Below, piece by piece: positions 26,453 to 33,940 of a stretch of DNA of 51,499 nucleotides (positions are counted from its first letter, which is position 1; the number at the start of each line of letters is the position of its first letter). The notes below the pieces were generated by a model, which did not search any database, was not told where the DNA came from, and saw only the letters and a list, made by a program, of their open reading frames with translations. This DNA comes from an uncultured Rhodanobacteraceae bacterium (GTDB lineage: Bacteria; Pseudomonadota; Gammaproteobacteria; Xanthomonadales; SZUA-5): NCBI GenBank assembly GCA_937928755.1, contig CALEZI010000013.1, positions 1 through 51,499 of the forward strand, written 5' to 3'. The translations under genes were made by a program, and so were the position numbers.

Positions 26453-27775
26453 CTAAGTCCATTCGACGCGGATCCCCGGCCATGACTGACCGAGAAGTTC
26501 GCTCGTGACGATGCCAACTGCCGCCAGCAGCTCTTTGCCATCGAACAACAGCGGCACCCGTTCGCGCTGCCATGGCGGTACATCGAGTTCCTGGAAGATC
26601 AGCCGCAGTTCGCGCGAATGCGCGGAACGCTTCAGCCGCAGGCGTTCGCCGCCACGGCGCCAGCGCACACTCAGCGTCTTCGGCACCGGCGCCGGCCGAC
26701 CATCGCCGTCGACGGCGAGCAGGCGGCCGTAACCGGAAGGCAGTTCCAGCTCGTGCAATCCAGCCCGCCACTCTAGCTCGATGGCGGGTGCCGGCAGCGT
26801 GCTCGCTTGCGGCAGCAGGTACAGCCGGTCGCGGTGGCGGCGAAACTCGTGTCCGTCCCAACGCAGGATCGGACTGGCATCGACCGCCGCCAGCAGGACT
26901 TCGCGGCGCAGGCGCGCCAGCTCGTGGAAGCCCGGAGGCGCCACGCCGAGTTCGCGCGCGAAGCGTCGTACGACGGCGCCGAACAGCGCTTCGCCCAGGG
27001 TCAGCAAGCGCGCGATCGCCAGCGTGCGTGGGTCCTTGCCGACCAGCCCGGCAAGCTCTCGCGCTGCCGCACGTTCCAGTTCGTCGCCTACCGATGCCGC
27101 ATGTCCGGCCAGTCGCGCCAGGCGCTCGCCGAGCGCGGGGAAGCGGCCCGCGAGCAGTGGCCAAACCTGCTGGCGCAGGTACGAGCGGTCGTGTTGCAGA
27201 TCAGCGTTGGCCGGGTCCTCGATCCAGTCGAGGCCAAGCTGCTCCGCCGCGGCGATGATTCGCGCGCGCGGCTGCGCCAGCCACGGGCGCAGCAGCCAGC
27301 CGCTGCCGAGGCCGCGCAGCGCACGCATCGCACCGAGTCCGTCCACCGAGGCGCCGCGCAGCATCCGCAGCAGCACGGTTTCGGCCTGATCCTCGCGATG
27401 GTGCGCCAGCAGCATCGTCGCACCGGGCGTCAGGACTTCGGCGAACGCGGCATGGCGGGCGTCGCGCGCCGCCGCCTCGACGCCTTTCCCGCGGGCGTCG
27501 ACTTGCACGCGCACCACGTTGCATGGCACCTCGAAGCGAGTGGCCAGCGCGACCGCATGTTCGGCCCAGCGATCGGCATCCGCATGCAGCCCGTGATGCA
27601 CGTGCAGCGCCTTGAGCCCGCGCTCGCGCACCTGCGCGCAACGCGCGGCACAGGCCAGCAGCGTCGAGGAATCGACGCCGCCGCTGAGGCCGATGCAGAC
27701 CGGCGCCAACGGCAGTTCGGCCAGCTCGGCTTCGATGGCAGCGGTCAGGGCGAGGATCGGATCGGGCGTGGCCAT
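26453..27775 (-). CDS. tilS: tRNA(Ile)-lysidine synthetase
   Basis: The 440-residue protein from ATG 27775 has the ATP-pyrophosphatase P-loop SGGVDSS at residues 31-37, the LHVHHGLHADADRWA segment, and a C-terminal substrate-binding domain (RWRRGGERLRL). TilS attaches lysine to C34 of tRNA-Ile(CAU) to make lysidine so that AUA is read as isoleucine; it is essential in most bacteria. The frame is open upstream to 27919, but that extension is the translation of the REPIN hairpin at 27856-27920 and is not family-like. accA lies just upstream on the same strand, an adjacency seen in other gammaproteobacteria. Confidence 0.95.
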   Translation of the reverse strand: MATPDPILALTAAIEAELAELPLAPVCIGLSGGVDSSTLLACAARCAQVRERGLKALHVHHGLHADADRWAEHAVALATRFEVPCNVVRVQVDARGKGVEAAARDARHAAFAEVLTPGATMLLAHHREDQAETVLLRMLRGASVDGLGAMRALRGLGSGWLLRPWLAQPRARIIAAAEQLGLDWIEDPANADLQHDRSYLRQQVWPLLAGRFPALGERLARLAGHAASVGDELERAAARELAGLVGKDPRTLAIARLLTLGEALFGAVVRRFARELGVAPPGFHELARLRREVLLAAVDASPILRWDGHEFRRHRDRLYLLPQASTLPAPAIELEWRAGLHELELPSGYGRLLAVDGDGRPAPVPKTLSVRWRRGGERLRLKRSAHSRELRLIFQELDVPPWQRERVPLLFDGKELLAAVGIVTSELLGQSWPGIRVEWT

Positions 27776-27855
27776 GGGGTCAGTCGGCGCATCAGGACGA
27801 AAGTCATCTTGGCCACCGGGCGCCGTAATCCTTCGATCCAGCGGAGTTCCAACGT

Positions 27856-27920
27856 TGTGGGAGCGACCTTGTGTCGCGAGCTGTTGCCTGGGAAGCTCGC
27901 GACACAAGGTCGCTCCCACA
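27856..27920. repeat. REPIN-type hairpin (GGAGCGACCTTGTGTCGCGA)
   Basis: Inverted units TGTGGGAGCGACCTTGTGTC and its reverse complement are separated by about 17 bases. The same unit pair occurs at 51010-51074. It lies between accA and tilS. Confidence 0.85.
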
Positions 27921-27960
27921 TTGAATCAACGACTTCGGGCGCGCTCCACGGCCTCGCCAC

Positions 27961-28920
27961 TCACTCCACCCGCTGCGATCCGTACCCACGCAGGCGGCGG
28001 TAGCGCGATTCGACCAGGCTGCCGGCCTCGATGCGGTCGAGGCCGTCGAGCTGGCGCACCAGATGGTCCTTGAGCGTCGCCGCCATCGCCGCAGCGTCGC
28101 GATGGGCGCCACCGAGCGGCTCGTCGATGACCTGGTCGACCAGCCCCAATTGCAGCAGGCGCGCCGAGGTGATGCCGAGCGCGTCGGCGGCCTCGCGGGC
28201 GCGATCGGCGCTCTTCCACAGAATCGATGCGCAACCCTCCGGCGAGATCACCGAATAGATCGCATATTCCAGCATCAACGTGCGATCGCCGACCCCGATC
28301 GCCAACGCGCCACCGGAACCACCCTCGCCGATCACCGTGCAGATGATCGGCACGCGCAGCTCGGACATCACTTCGAGGCTCATGGCGATCGCCTCGGATT
28401 GGCCGCGTTCCTCGGCACCGACCCCGGGATAGGCACCCGGTGTATCGATGAAGGTCAACAACGGCAGGCCAAAGCGCTCGGCCATCTGCATCAGGCGCTG
28501 CGCCTTGCGATAACCCTCCGGACGCGGCATGCCGAAATTGCGGCGCACCTTGTCCTTGGTGTCGCGGCCCTTTTCCTGGCCGATGAACATCACCGCCCGA
28601 CCGGCGATGCGCGCCAGGCCGCCAATGATCGCCGGGTCGTCGGCGTAGTGGCGATCGCCCTTCAGTTCATGAAACTCGTCGAACAGCAGGCTCAGGTAGT
28701 CGACCGTGTGCGGCCGATGCGGATGGCGCGCCAGTTGCGCGATCTGCCAGGGCGACAGATTGGCGAAGATCGCCTGGGTCTTGGCGCGGCACTTGTCCTT
28801 GAGCTTGCCGATCTCCTCCTCGATGTTCAACGCGTTGCCTTGCCCGGCAAAACGCAGCTCCTGGATCTTGGCTTCCAGTTCGGCGATCGGCTGTTCGAAG
28901 TCGAGGAAGGCAGGATTCAT
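27961..28920 (-). CDS. accA: Acetyl-CoA carboxylase carboxyltransferase subunit alpha
   Basis: The 319-residue protein has the usual length and N-terminus (MNPAFLDFEQPIAELEAKI). It carries the crotonase-fold carboxyltransferase motifs, including TPGAYPGVGAEERGQ and the oxyanion-hole region GEGGSGGALAIGVGD. With AccD it transfers carboxyl from biotinylated AccB to acetyl-CoA, giving malonyl-CoA in the first committed step of fatty-acid synthesis in the cytoplasm. tilS follows it; the YqeY and rpsU genes lie upstream on the same strand, separated by the hairpin at 29027-29101. Confidence 0.97.
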   Translation of the reverse strand: MNPAFLDFEQPIAELEAKIQELRFAGQGNALNIEEEIGKLKDKCRAKTQAIFANLSPWQIAQLARHPHRPHTVDYLSLLFDEFHELKGDRHYADDPAIIGGLARIAGRAVMFIGQEKGRDTKDKVRRNFGMPRPEGYRKAQRLMQMAERFGLPLLTFIDTPGAYPGVGAEERGQSEAIAMSLEVMSELRVPIICTVIGEGGSGGALAIGVGDRTLMLEYAIYSVISPEGCASILWKSADRAREAADALGITSARLLQLGLVDQVIDEPLGGAHRDAAAMAATLKDHLVRQLDGLDRIEAGSLVESRYRRLRGYGSQRVE

Positions 28921-29026
28921 CGGCGGGCGGACGACAAAGAGCCGTGAAGGATAACACCGGGTCGTGACGCGGCGTCTGGACGGGGGCGTATGGACGAAGG
29001 CACGGAAAGGCTGGCCGGGGCGGGCT

Positions 29027-29101
29027 TTGGTGGGTCCAGACTTGTCTGGACGCCTCTGGCGATGCCGGAGCAGGAGCGTCCAGACAAGTCTGGACCCACA
29101 A
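29027..29101. repeat. GTCCAGAC hairpin element, second copy
   Basis: Arms TTGGTGGGTCCAGAC and GTCTGGACCCACAA enclose about 30 unrelated bases. The flanking GTGCCCCGTGCCC at about 29130 is the reverse complement of bases flanking the copy at 25915. It lies between accA and the YqeY gene. Confidence 0.8.
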
Positions 29102-29148
29102 GAGCAAGCGCAGCGAAGATGCTCTTCCCGTGCCCCGTGCCCCTGCTC

Positions 29149-29607
29149 TCAGGCGAGCAACGCCTTCACCCGCGCGCTGACCACGGTCATGTCGGCACGG
29201 CCGGCGGCTTTGCCTTTCATCGCCGCCATGACCTTGCCCATGTCCTTGGCGCCGGTCGCGCCGGTCTCGGCAATGGTCGCGCGCACCAGGTCGTCGACTT
29301 CGGCTTCGGTCAGGCGCGACGGCATGTAGGCCTCGATGACCATCACTTCGGACTTCTCCTTGTCGGCCAGATCCTGTCGCGCAGCGGCTTCGAACTGCTG
29401 GATCGAATCGCGGCGCTGCTTGAGCATTTTCTCCAGCACCGCCAGCACCTGGGCGTCGTCCAGTTCCAGGCGCTCGCCCTCGCTGCGGGTGTCGATCTCG
29501 ACCTGCTTGATCGCCGAGGTGATCAACCGCAGCGTCTGCAGGCGCTCCTTGTCGCCGCCCTTCATCGCGGCCTTGACGTCATCCATCAATCGGGTCTTGA
29601 GGCTCAT
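29149..29607 (-). CDS. GatB/YqeY domain-containing protein
   Basis: The 152-residue protein starts at ATG 29607 with GAGGAAA just upstream. It matches the YqeY family along its length: MSLKTRLMDDVKAAMK, TLRLITSAIKQ near residue 30, EAYMPSRLTEAEV near 95, and a C-terminal DMGKVMAAMKGKAAGRAD. YqeY resembles the tRNA-binding tail of GatB amidotransferase subunits; its exact role is unsettled. It follows rpsU on the same strand, the classic rpsU-yqeY order, but the usual next genes dnaG and rpoD are absent here. The frame extends upstream only through repeat DNA. Confidence 0.92.
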   Translation of the reverse strand: MSLKTRLMDDVKAAMKGGDKERLQTLRLITSAIKQVEIDTRSEGERLELDDAQVLAVLEKMLKQRRDSIQQFEAAARQDLADKEKSEVMVIEAYMPSRLTEAEVDDLVRATIAETGATGAKDMGKVMAAMKGKAAGRADMTVVSARVKALLA

Positions 29608-29674
29608 GTGGTTTCCTCTGTGCTGCAATCTGGAGTGGCCGCGCGTTTGCTGACGCGGGGCGGAGAAAGGCATT

Positions 29675-29794
29675 GGTCCGCAAAGGACGCAAAGAAGAGC
29701 TTTGGAGAGTGTTCGGCGCTGGAGCGTTGGTGCAGCCCTGCGCCAACCTCTTCCTTGCTTCCCTTTGCGTTCTTTGCGTCCTTTGCGGACAAAA
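29675..29794. repeat. CGCAAAG hairpin element without leader or tail
   Basis: A 120-bp inverted repeat has arms GGTCCGCAAAGGACGCAAAG and CTTTGCGTCCTTTGCGGAC. It lacks the leader and tail seen in the copies at 20930, 32033 and 33436. It lies between rpsU and the YqeY gene. Confidence 0.75.
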
Positions 29795-29825
29795 GGCTCT
29801 TGAACTCGAAACATCCAAAGCACGA

Positions 29826-29856
29826 CAAAAGCCGCCGGCGGGAATCCGCCGACGGC
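29826..29856 (-). terminator. Rho-independent terminator downstream of rpsU
   Basis: On the minus strand an 11-bp G+C-rich stem (GCCGTCGGCGG/CCGCCGGCGGC, one mismatch) with a 4-nt ATTC loop is followed by TTTTG. It lies about 50 bases after the rpsU stop, so it should limit rpsU readthrough into the YqeY gene. Confidence 0.75.
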
Positions 29857-29905
29857 CTCGGGAGTACCCTGAACGCAGCGGGCGCGAGGCGCCCGCCAGC
29901 GCGGA

Positions 29906-30121
29906 TCAGTACATCCGCTGGCGCTTGGTCACGTCGCGCGACACGCGACGCAGATTGCGCTTGACCGCGGCGGCGAGCTTGCGCTTGCGCTCCTGGGTCG
30001 GCTTTTCATAGAACTCGCGACGGCGGACTTCGCTGAGCACACCGGCCTTCTCGCACGAGCGCTTGAAACGGCGCAGCGCAAACTCGAAGGGTTCGTTTTC
30101 GCGGACTTTAACGTTGGGCAT
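29906..30121 (-). CDS. rpsU: 30S ribosomal protein S21
   Basis: The 71-residue protein (MPNVKVRENEPFEFALRRFK...) is the typical length and is very basic towards the C-terminus. S21 binds the small subunit near the 3' end of 16S rRNA and helps initiation. The ATG at 30121 follows GGAG; an in-frame ATG six bases upstream would add two residues not usual in the family. It is divergent from tsaD, as in many gammaproteobacteria. Confidence 0.97.
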   Translation of the reverse strand: MPNVKVRENEPFEFALRRFKRSCEKAGVLSEVRRREFYEKPTQERKRKLAAAVKRNLRRVSRDVTKRQRMY

Positions 30122-30172
30122 GGACACTCCGTGGTAACACCTGGCTGGCGCTCTGCGCCTAGCGAGCCCACA

Positions 30173-30202
30173 ATGATAACCCGAATTTTACTGAACGATC
30201 AA
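30173..30202 (-). promoter_or_regulatory. Candidate sigma-70 promoter for rpsU
   Basis: The minus strand has TTGATC (30202-30197), an 18-base spacer, then TATCAT (30178-30173), about 50 bases before the rpsU start. It is a fair match to TTGACA/TATAAT in the shared rpsU-tsaD spacer. Confidence 0.45.
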
Positions 30203-30215
30203 AGCCCAGATTCTC

Positions 30216-31235
30216 ATGCGTGTTCTTGGCATCGAAACCAGCTGTGATGAAACCGGTGTTGCGGTGTACGACACCGAGCACGGATTGCGCGCCCACGCGC
30301 TGCATACGCAGGCGGCGTTGCACCGCGATTATGGCGGCGTGGTGCCGGAGTTGGCCTCACGCGATCACATCCACCGACTGCTGCCGCTGGTCGACCAGGT
30401 GCTGGACGAAGCGCGCATGACGCGCCGCGACCTCGATGGCATCGCCTATACCGAAGGCCCGGGTCTGATCGGCGCGCTGTTGACCGGCGCGACGCTGGCC
30501 AAGACGCTGGCGTGGACGCTCGACATCCCGGCGCTCGGCGTGCATCACCTCGAAGGCCACTTGCTGGCACCGTTGCTGGAGACACCGGCGCCCGCGTTTC
30601 CGTTCGTCGCGCTGATCGTGTCCGGAGGCCACAGTCTGCTGATGGATGTCGCCGGCATCGGTCAGTACCGCCTGCTCGGCGACACCCTCGACGATGCCGC
30701 CGGCGAGGCCTTCGACAAGACGGCCAAGCTGCTTGGCCTGGGCTACCCCGGCGGTCCGGCGCTGGCACGGTTGGCGGAACGCGGCGATCCGAAGGCGTTC
30801 AAGTTCTCGCGACCGATGACCGACCGACCATCGCTCGACTTCAGCTTCAGCGGGCTGAAGACCCAGGTGCTGCTGGCGACCCAGCGCAGCGCGCCGGCGC
30901 AGTACGCCGACATCGCCCGATGCTTCGAGGAAGCGGTCGTCGATACGCTGGTGTGGAAATGCCTGCGCGCGCTCGACGAGACCGGGCGCGAGCGCCTGGT
31001 GGTTGCCGGCGGCGTCGGCGCCAATGTGCGCCTGCGCGAACGCCTGCAGCGGGGCCTGGACAGGCGCGGCGCCAGCGTTTACTTCCCGCGCCCGGCCTTC
31101 TGCACCGACAACGGCGCGATGATTGCCCTCGCCGGCGCCTTGCGCCTGGCCGCCGGCGAGCGCGAGGATACGGTCATCCGCGCCACGCCCCGGCGCGACC
31201 TCGCATCACTGTCGCCACCGCAGAGTCCTCCATGA
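30216..31235 (+). CDS. tsaD: tRNA N6-adenosine threonylcarbamoyltransferase
   Basis: The 339-residue protein has the Kae1/TsaD hallmarks. These are an N-terminal GIETSCDETG, metal-binding H111 and H115 in HHLEGH (the same numbers as E. coli TsaD), an SGGHSLLM loop, and a C-terminal CTDNGAMIA. With TsaB, TsaE and TsaC-made threonylcarbamoyl-AMP it forms t6A37 in ANN-decoding tRNAs. Its stop overlaps the folB start by four bases (ATGA), so the two are translationally coupled in a tsaD-folB-folK operon. Confidence 0.97.
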   Translation: MRVLGIETSCDETGVAVYDTEHGLRAHALHTQAALHRDYGGVVPELASRDHIHRLLPLVDQVLDEARMTRRDLDGIAYTEGPGLIGALLTGATLAKTLAWTLDIPALGVHHLEGHLLAPLLETPAPAFPFVALIVSGGHSLLMDVAGIGQYRLLGDTLDDAAGEAFDKTAKLLGLGYPGGPALARLAERGDPKAFKFSRPMTDRPSLDFSFSGLKTQVLLATQRSAPAQYADIARCFEEAVVDTLVWKCLRALDETGRERLVVAGGVGANVRLRERLQRGLDRRGASVYFPRPAFCTDNGAMIALAGALRLAAGEREDTVIRATPRRDLASLSPPQSPP

Positions 31236-31633
31236 GCCTGACCACGATCGTCATCAAGAACCTGCGCGTCGATACCGTGATCGGCGTCTACGCGCATGAA
31301 AAGACCGCGCCGCAGTCGCTCAAGCTCGACCTGGAACTGCGCCTCGACGCGCGCCGCGCCGCGCACAGCGACGCGCTGGTCGACACCGTCGACTACGACG
31401 AAGTGTGCGCGTCGGTGCGCGACTTCGGTCGCCGCCACCAGTTCGAACTACTGGAACGCTTCACCCACGAACTGTCGGGCGAGCTGATGCGCCGCTTCCC
31501 GCTGCGCAGCCTGAGCCTGACCGCCTGGAAGAGCATCGCCGGCCTGCTGCCGGCGGAGATCGCCGTGCGCGTCGAGATGGATCGCCAGGCATTGCAGCAG
31601 GCACAGGCGGATGAAGAGCGACTCAACGATTGA
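31232..31633 (+). CDS. folB: Dihydroneopterin aldolase
   Basis: The 133-residue product begins MSLTTIVIKNLRVDTVIGVY, which fits the FolB N-terminus (the family has I-x-G-(V/I)-xxxE). It then shows the VDYDEVC segment and the LLERFTHEL helix that holds the active-site Glu. The enzyme splits dihydroneopterin into 6-hydroxymethyl-dihydropterin and glycolaldehyde for folate synthesis and forms a homo-octamer. It overlaps tsaD by 4 bases and folK by 23 bases, which indicates one transcript. Confidence 0.92.
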   Translation: MSLTTIVIKNLRVDTVIGVYAHEKTAPQSLKLDLELRLDARRAAHSDALVDTVDYDEVCASVRDFGRRHQFELLERFTHELSGELMRRFPLRSLSLTAWKSIAGLLPAEIAVRVEMDRQALQQAQADEERLND

Positions 31634-32024
31634 CGCCGTGCCGCTGCGCGTGTTGTTGATGCTCGGGAGCAATGTCGATGCCGAGCGGCAACTCGACGCG
31701 GCGATCGCGCAGCTGCGCGATCGCTTCGACGTGCTGGCCGTTTCCGCGCGCCACCAGAGCCCGGCGCTGGGTCGCACCGGCGCGCCGGCCTATCTGAACC
31801 AGGCAGCAGTGATCGCCAGCAATCTCGACCACGGCTCGCTGAAGATCGCACTGCGCGAAATCGAGGCGCAACTGGGCCGACAACGGCCGAGTCCCGAGCC
31901 GCAGTTGTGCCCGATCGACATCGACGCGCTTGGGCGCTGGGAACCGGAATTCGTGGTGTGGGACGCGCGCGATTACGGCGCTGCGCATGCGCGCGCGCCG
32001 CTGCGCGATCTGGGGTTGGTTTGA
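31611..32024 (+). CDS. folK: 2-amino-4-hydroxy-6-hydroxymethyldihydropteridine pyrophosphokinase
   Basis: The 137-residue protein has the HPPK signatures: LMLGSNVDAE near the start, YLNQAAVI in the middle, REIEAQLGRQRPSPE, and the metal-binding CPIDIDALGRW (family PRxIDIDLL). It transfers pyrophosphate from ATP to 6-hydroxymethyl-dihydropterin. It is shorter than E. coli FolK (159 residues), with a reduced C-terminal part, so activity is likely but the substrate lid may differ. It starts inside folB; a GTG at 31639 is an alternative start. Confidence 0.88.
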   Translation: MKSDSTIDAVPLRVLLMLGSNVDAERQLDAAIAQLRDRFDVLAVSARHQSPALGRTGAPAYLNQAAVIASNLDHGSLKIALREIEAQLGRQRPSPEPQLCPIDIDALGRWEPEFVVWDARDYGAAHARAPLRDLGLV

Positions 32025-32032
32025 CTGCTTTC

Positions 32033-32270
32033 TGCGGGAGTCCTGGTCGCCCTGCCGGTGCGCTTGTTCGCGCATCGAACTGGCGGCGACCATGCGGGCT
32101 GTTTTTTCGTCCGCGAAGGACGCAAAGAACGCAAAGGAAAGCGAAGCCTGCAAAATACCAACCCTTTGTTTCCTTGCTCTCTTTGCGTTCTTTGCGTCCT
32201 TTGCGGACAAATCTCTTCTTTCAGCGACTTGCGTCATGTTCGCCGAGAGTGGGTTGAACCCGCTCCCACT
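32033..32270 (+). repeat. Composite interspersed element, copy 2 (upstream of the FNR-type regulator)
   Basis: A leader at 32033-32103 is followed by the CGCAAAG inverted-repeat core at 32104-32211 and a tail with CGACTTGCGTCATGT at 32225-32239. The leader contains a 30-bp stretch (32058-32087) that is perfectly repeated in inverted orientation at 33614-33643. The element fills most of the 324-bp gap after folK. Confidence 0.8.
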
Positions 32271-32348
32271 GAAAGCGACCGCGCGCCACACTAGCCCCAT
32301 GCACCATCCGCGGGCAGACTACGGCCACTGACTGCCCGGAGCGGCGCT

Positions 32349-33101
32349 GTGCTCGAAAACCCGCAATCCCTGTGGCCAGCGCCGCCGATCGACGATGGCG
32401 ATGCGGCGCATTTCTGCACCACCTGCGTGTTCGGCAAGTTGTGTCTGCCGGATGGTTACGACAAGCGCGCGTTGGCCGAACTGCACTGCCTGATCGAACA
32501 CGTCGGGCCGTATCACGCGGGCGACGAGATCTTTCGCACCGGGGATGCGTTCAGCGCGATCTTTTCGGTACGCGCCGGCCTGGTGAAGACCTATGTGCTC
32601 GACGACAAGGGGCGCGAGCAGGTGCTCGGTTTCTACACGCCGGGCGAACTGGTGGGCCTGAATGCGATCTACCCGGCGCGTTATCCGTGCAACGCAGTCG
32701 CCGTCGACACCGTGATGCTGTGCCGCTTCTCGTTCCCGGCGATGGCGACGCTGGCCACGCGTATCCCGTCGATCCAGGAGACGCTGTTCCGCCTGATCAG
32801 CAAGGACATCGGCACGGCGACGCTCGGCAAGGGCGATTACAGCGCCGAGGAGCGCCTCGCGGCATTCCTGATCAACTGGTCCGAGCGCTTGTCCAGCCGC
32901 GGTTTCTCGGCCAGACGCTTCGTATTGCCGATGCAGCGCACCGACATCGCCAACTACCTCAGCCTGGCGCCGGAGACGGTCAGTCGCGTGATCCGGCGCA
33001 TGACCGACGACGGCCTGATCGCGATCGATCGGCGCGAAGTCGAACTGACCGATCTCGCTGCCTTGCAGGCGCTGGCCAATTCGCTGCTGCGACGCGCCTG
33101 A
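32349..33101 (+). CDS. FNR/ANR-type oxygen-sensing transcriptional regulator (Crp/Fnr family)
   Basis: The start is GTG 32349, with GGAG seven bases upstream; the product has 250 residues. An N-terminal C23-x2-C26-x5-C32 cluster has the same spacing as E. coli FNR. With C125 (TVMLCRF, aligned to FNR C122) it should ligate an oxygen-labile [4Fe-4S] cluster. A cyclic-nucleotide-fold sensor domain is followed by an HTH whose recognition helix reads ETVSRVIRR, keeping the E..SR residues that read TTGAT-N4-ATCAA sites. It should switch on anaerobic or microaerobic genes. I did not find a convincing FNR box in the window by eye. It is bracketed by inverted copies of the composite repeat. Confidence 0.93.
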   Translation: MLENPQSLWPAPPIDDGDAAHFCTTCVFGKLCLPDGYDKRALAELHCLIEHVGPYHAGDEIFRTGDAFSAIFSVRAGLVKTYVLDDKGREQVLGFYTPGELVGLNAIYPARYPCNAVAVDTVMLCRFSFPAMATLATRIPSIQETLFRLISKDIGTATLGKGDYSAEERLAAFLINWSERLSSRGFSARRFVLPMQRTDIANYLSLAPETVSRVIRRMTDDGLIAIDRREVELTDLAALQALANSLLRRA

Positions 33102-33169
33102 TTGCGATTGCGCCGCGACCTGCGCATTGGGATTAGACTCAGGCGCAATCGATCATTGGAGCGAAAACC

Positions 33170-33406
33170 ATGCAACGCTGGGTGCGACTGCCGCAGGGTG
33201 GCTTCCTCGATGCGACGCAGGTGATCTACATCAGCAAGGTCGAATCGTTCGCCCGCCTCGACGACGAGGGCCACAACACCGGCACCGACTACGCGATCAC
33301 CATCGGCACCAGCCTCGATCGCGATCACTACATGATGATCACCGGCAGCAAGGACGAGATCGGCACGCTGGTGCGGCAGATCCTGGGGCAGGCGGCGGCG
33401 AGCTGA
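33170..33406 (+). CDS. Small conserved-looking protein of unknown function
   Basis: The ATG at 33170 has GGAG nine bases upstream. The 78-residue acidic protein (MQRWVRLPQGGFLDATQVIY...) looks like a compact alpha/beta fold with a basic/aromatic first strand and a C-terminal helix (KDEIGTLVRQILGQA). There is no signal peptide, membrane segment, cysteine or catalytic motif. It lies 68 bases after the FNR-type regulator on the same strand and may share its transcript. Confidence 0.7.
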   Translation: MQRWVRLPQGGFLDATQVIYISKVESFARLDDEGHNTGTDYAITIGTSLDRDHYMMITGSKDEIGTLVRQILGQAAAS

Positions 33407-33435
33407 CAGGATCGGACGATGCCGTAGATCGCCAC

Positions 33436-33664
33436 TGGGCTCTCTCGGGACATCACGCAAGTCGTTGAAGGAATTAATTTTTGTCCGCAAAGGACGCAAA
33501 GAACGCAAAGAACGCAAAGGAAAGCGAAGCGAGCAAGACATCAAACCATTGGCTCTTGGCTCTCTTTGCGTCCTTTGCGTTCTTTGCGGACAAAAAAAAC
33601 AGCCCGCAGGATTGCCGCCAGTTCGATGCGCGAACAAGCGCACCAGGACTCCCACAGGCGACGC
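33436..33664 (-). repeat. Composite interspersed element, copy 3 (inverted)
   Basis: In reverse orientation it has leader (33664-33600, with the perfect 30-bp match at 33614-33643), the CGCAAAG core (33599-33478), and tail (33464-33450, ACATCACGCAAGTCG). It occupies over half of the 432-bp gap between 33407 and 33838. The remainder holds an A/T-rich patch near 33727-33742 and a small CCCGG/CCGGG stem at 33791-33809 before the next small gene. Confidence 0.8.
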
Positions 33665-33838
33665 AGAATCGGACCATCCGCCGACGAGCGGTCGTTTTGC
33701 CGTCGATGCCCGCAATCCGCCCGAACTTGTTAAAATTTCGTCATGCTGCAGTCATTGAACTGCCTGCACACTGCGTTGTCATGTGATTGACCCGGCATTC
33801 GAGACCGGGAAAACGCGCAGCGGCGAAGGAGACAGGTC

Positions 33839-33928
33839 ATGAAGCTGGTGATTTCGGTGGGCATCGCGATGTTCATGGCGGCACTCGATTGGGCGTCCAC
33901 CGATTCGGGTGTCGAACACGACGGCTGA
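33839..33928 (+). CDS. Candidate 29-residue peptide with strong ribosome binding site
   Basis: ATG 33839 is preceded by GCGAAGGAGACAGGTC, a near-perfect Shine-Dalgarno at good spacing. It encodes a 29-residue peptide with a hydrophobic start (MKLVISVGIAMFMAALDW) and an acidic end, then TGA. The N-terminus resembles a signal or membrane segment. An A/T-rich patch near 33727-33742 could belong to a promoter. No homologue is known to me; support is only the ribosome binding site and composition. Confidence 0.4.
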   Translation: MKLVISVGIAMFMAALDWASTDSGVEHDG

Positions 33929-33940
33929 TCACGGGCTACG

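Noticed and set aside
27776..27919. N-terminal extension of tilS through the upstream hairpin
   Set aside because: The extra residues are encoded by the REPIN, and TilS homology begins just after ATG 27775.
30203..30215. Dedicated tsaD promoter or operator in the short divergent spacer
   Set aside because: I could not see convincing -35/-10 boxes on the plus strand.
33465..33786. Overlapping frames encoding KDAKNAKNAK-type peptides
   Set aside because: They are translations of the CGCAAAG repeat core; similar peptides arise from each copy and there is no ribosome binding site.
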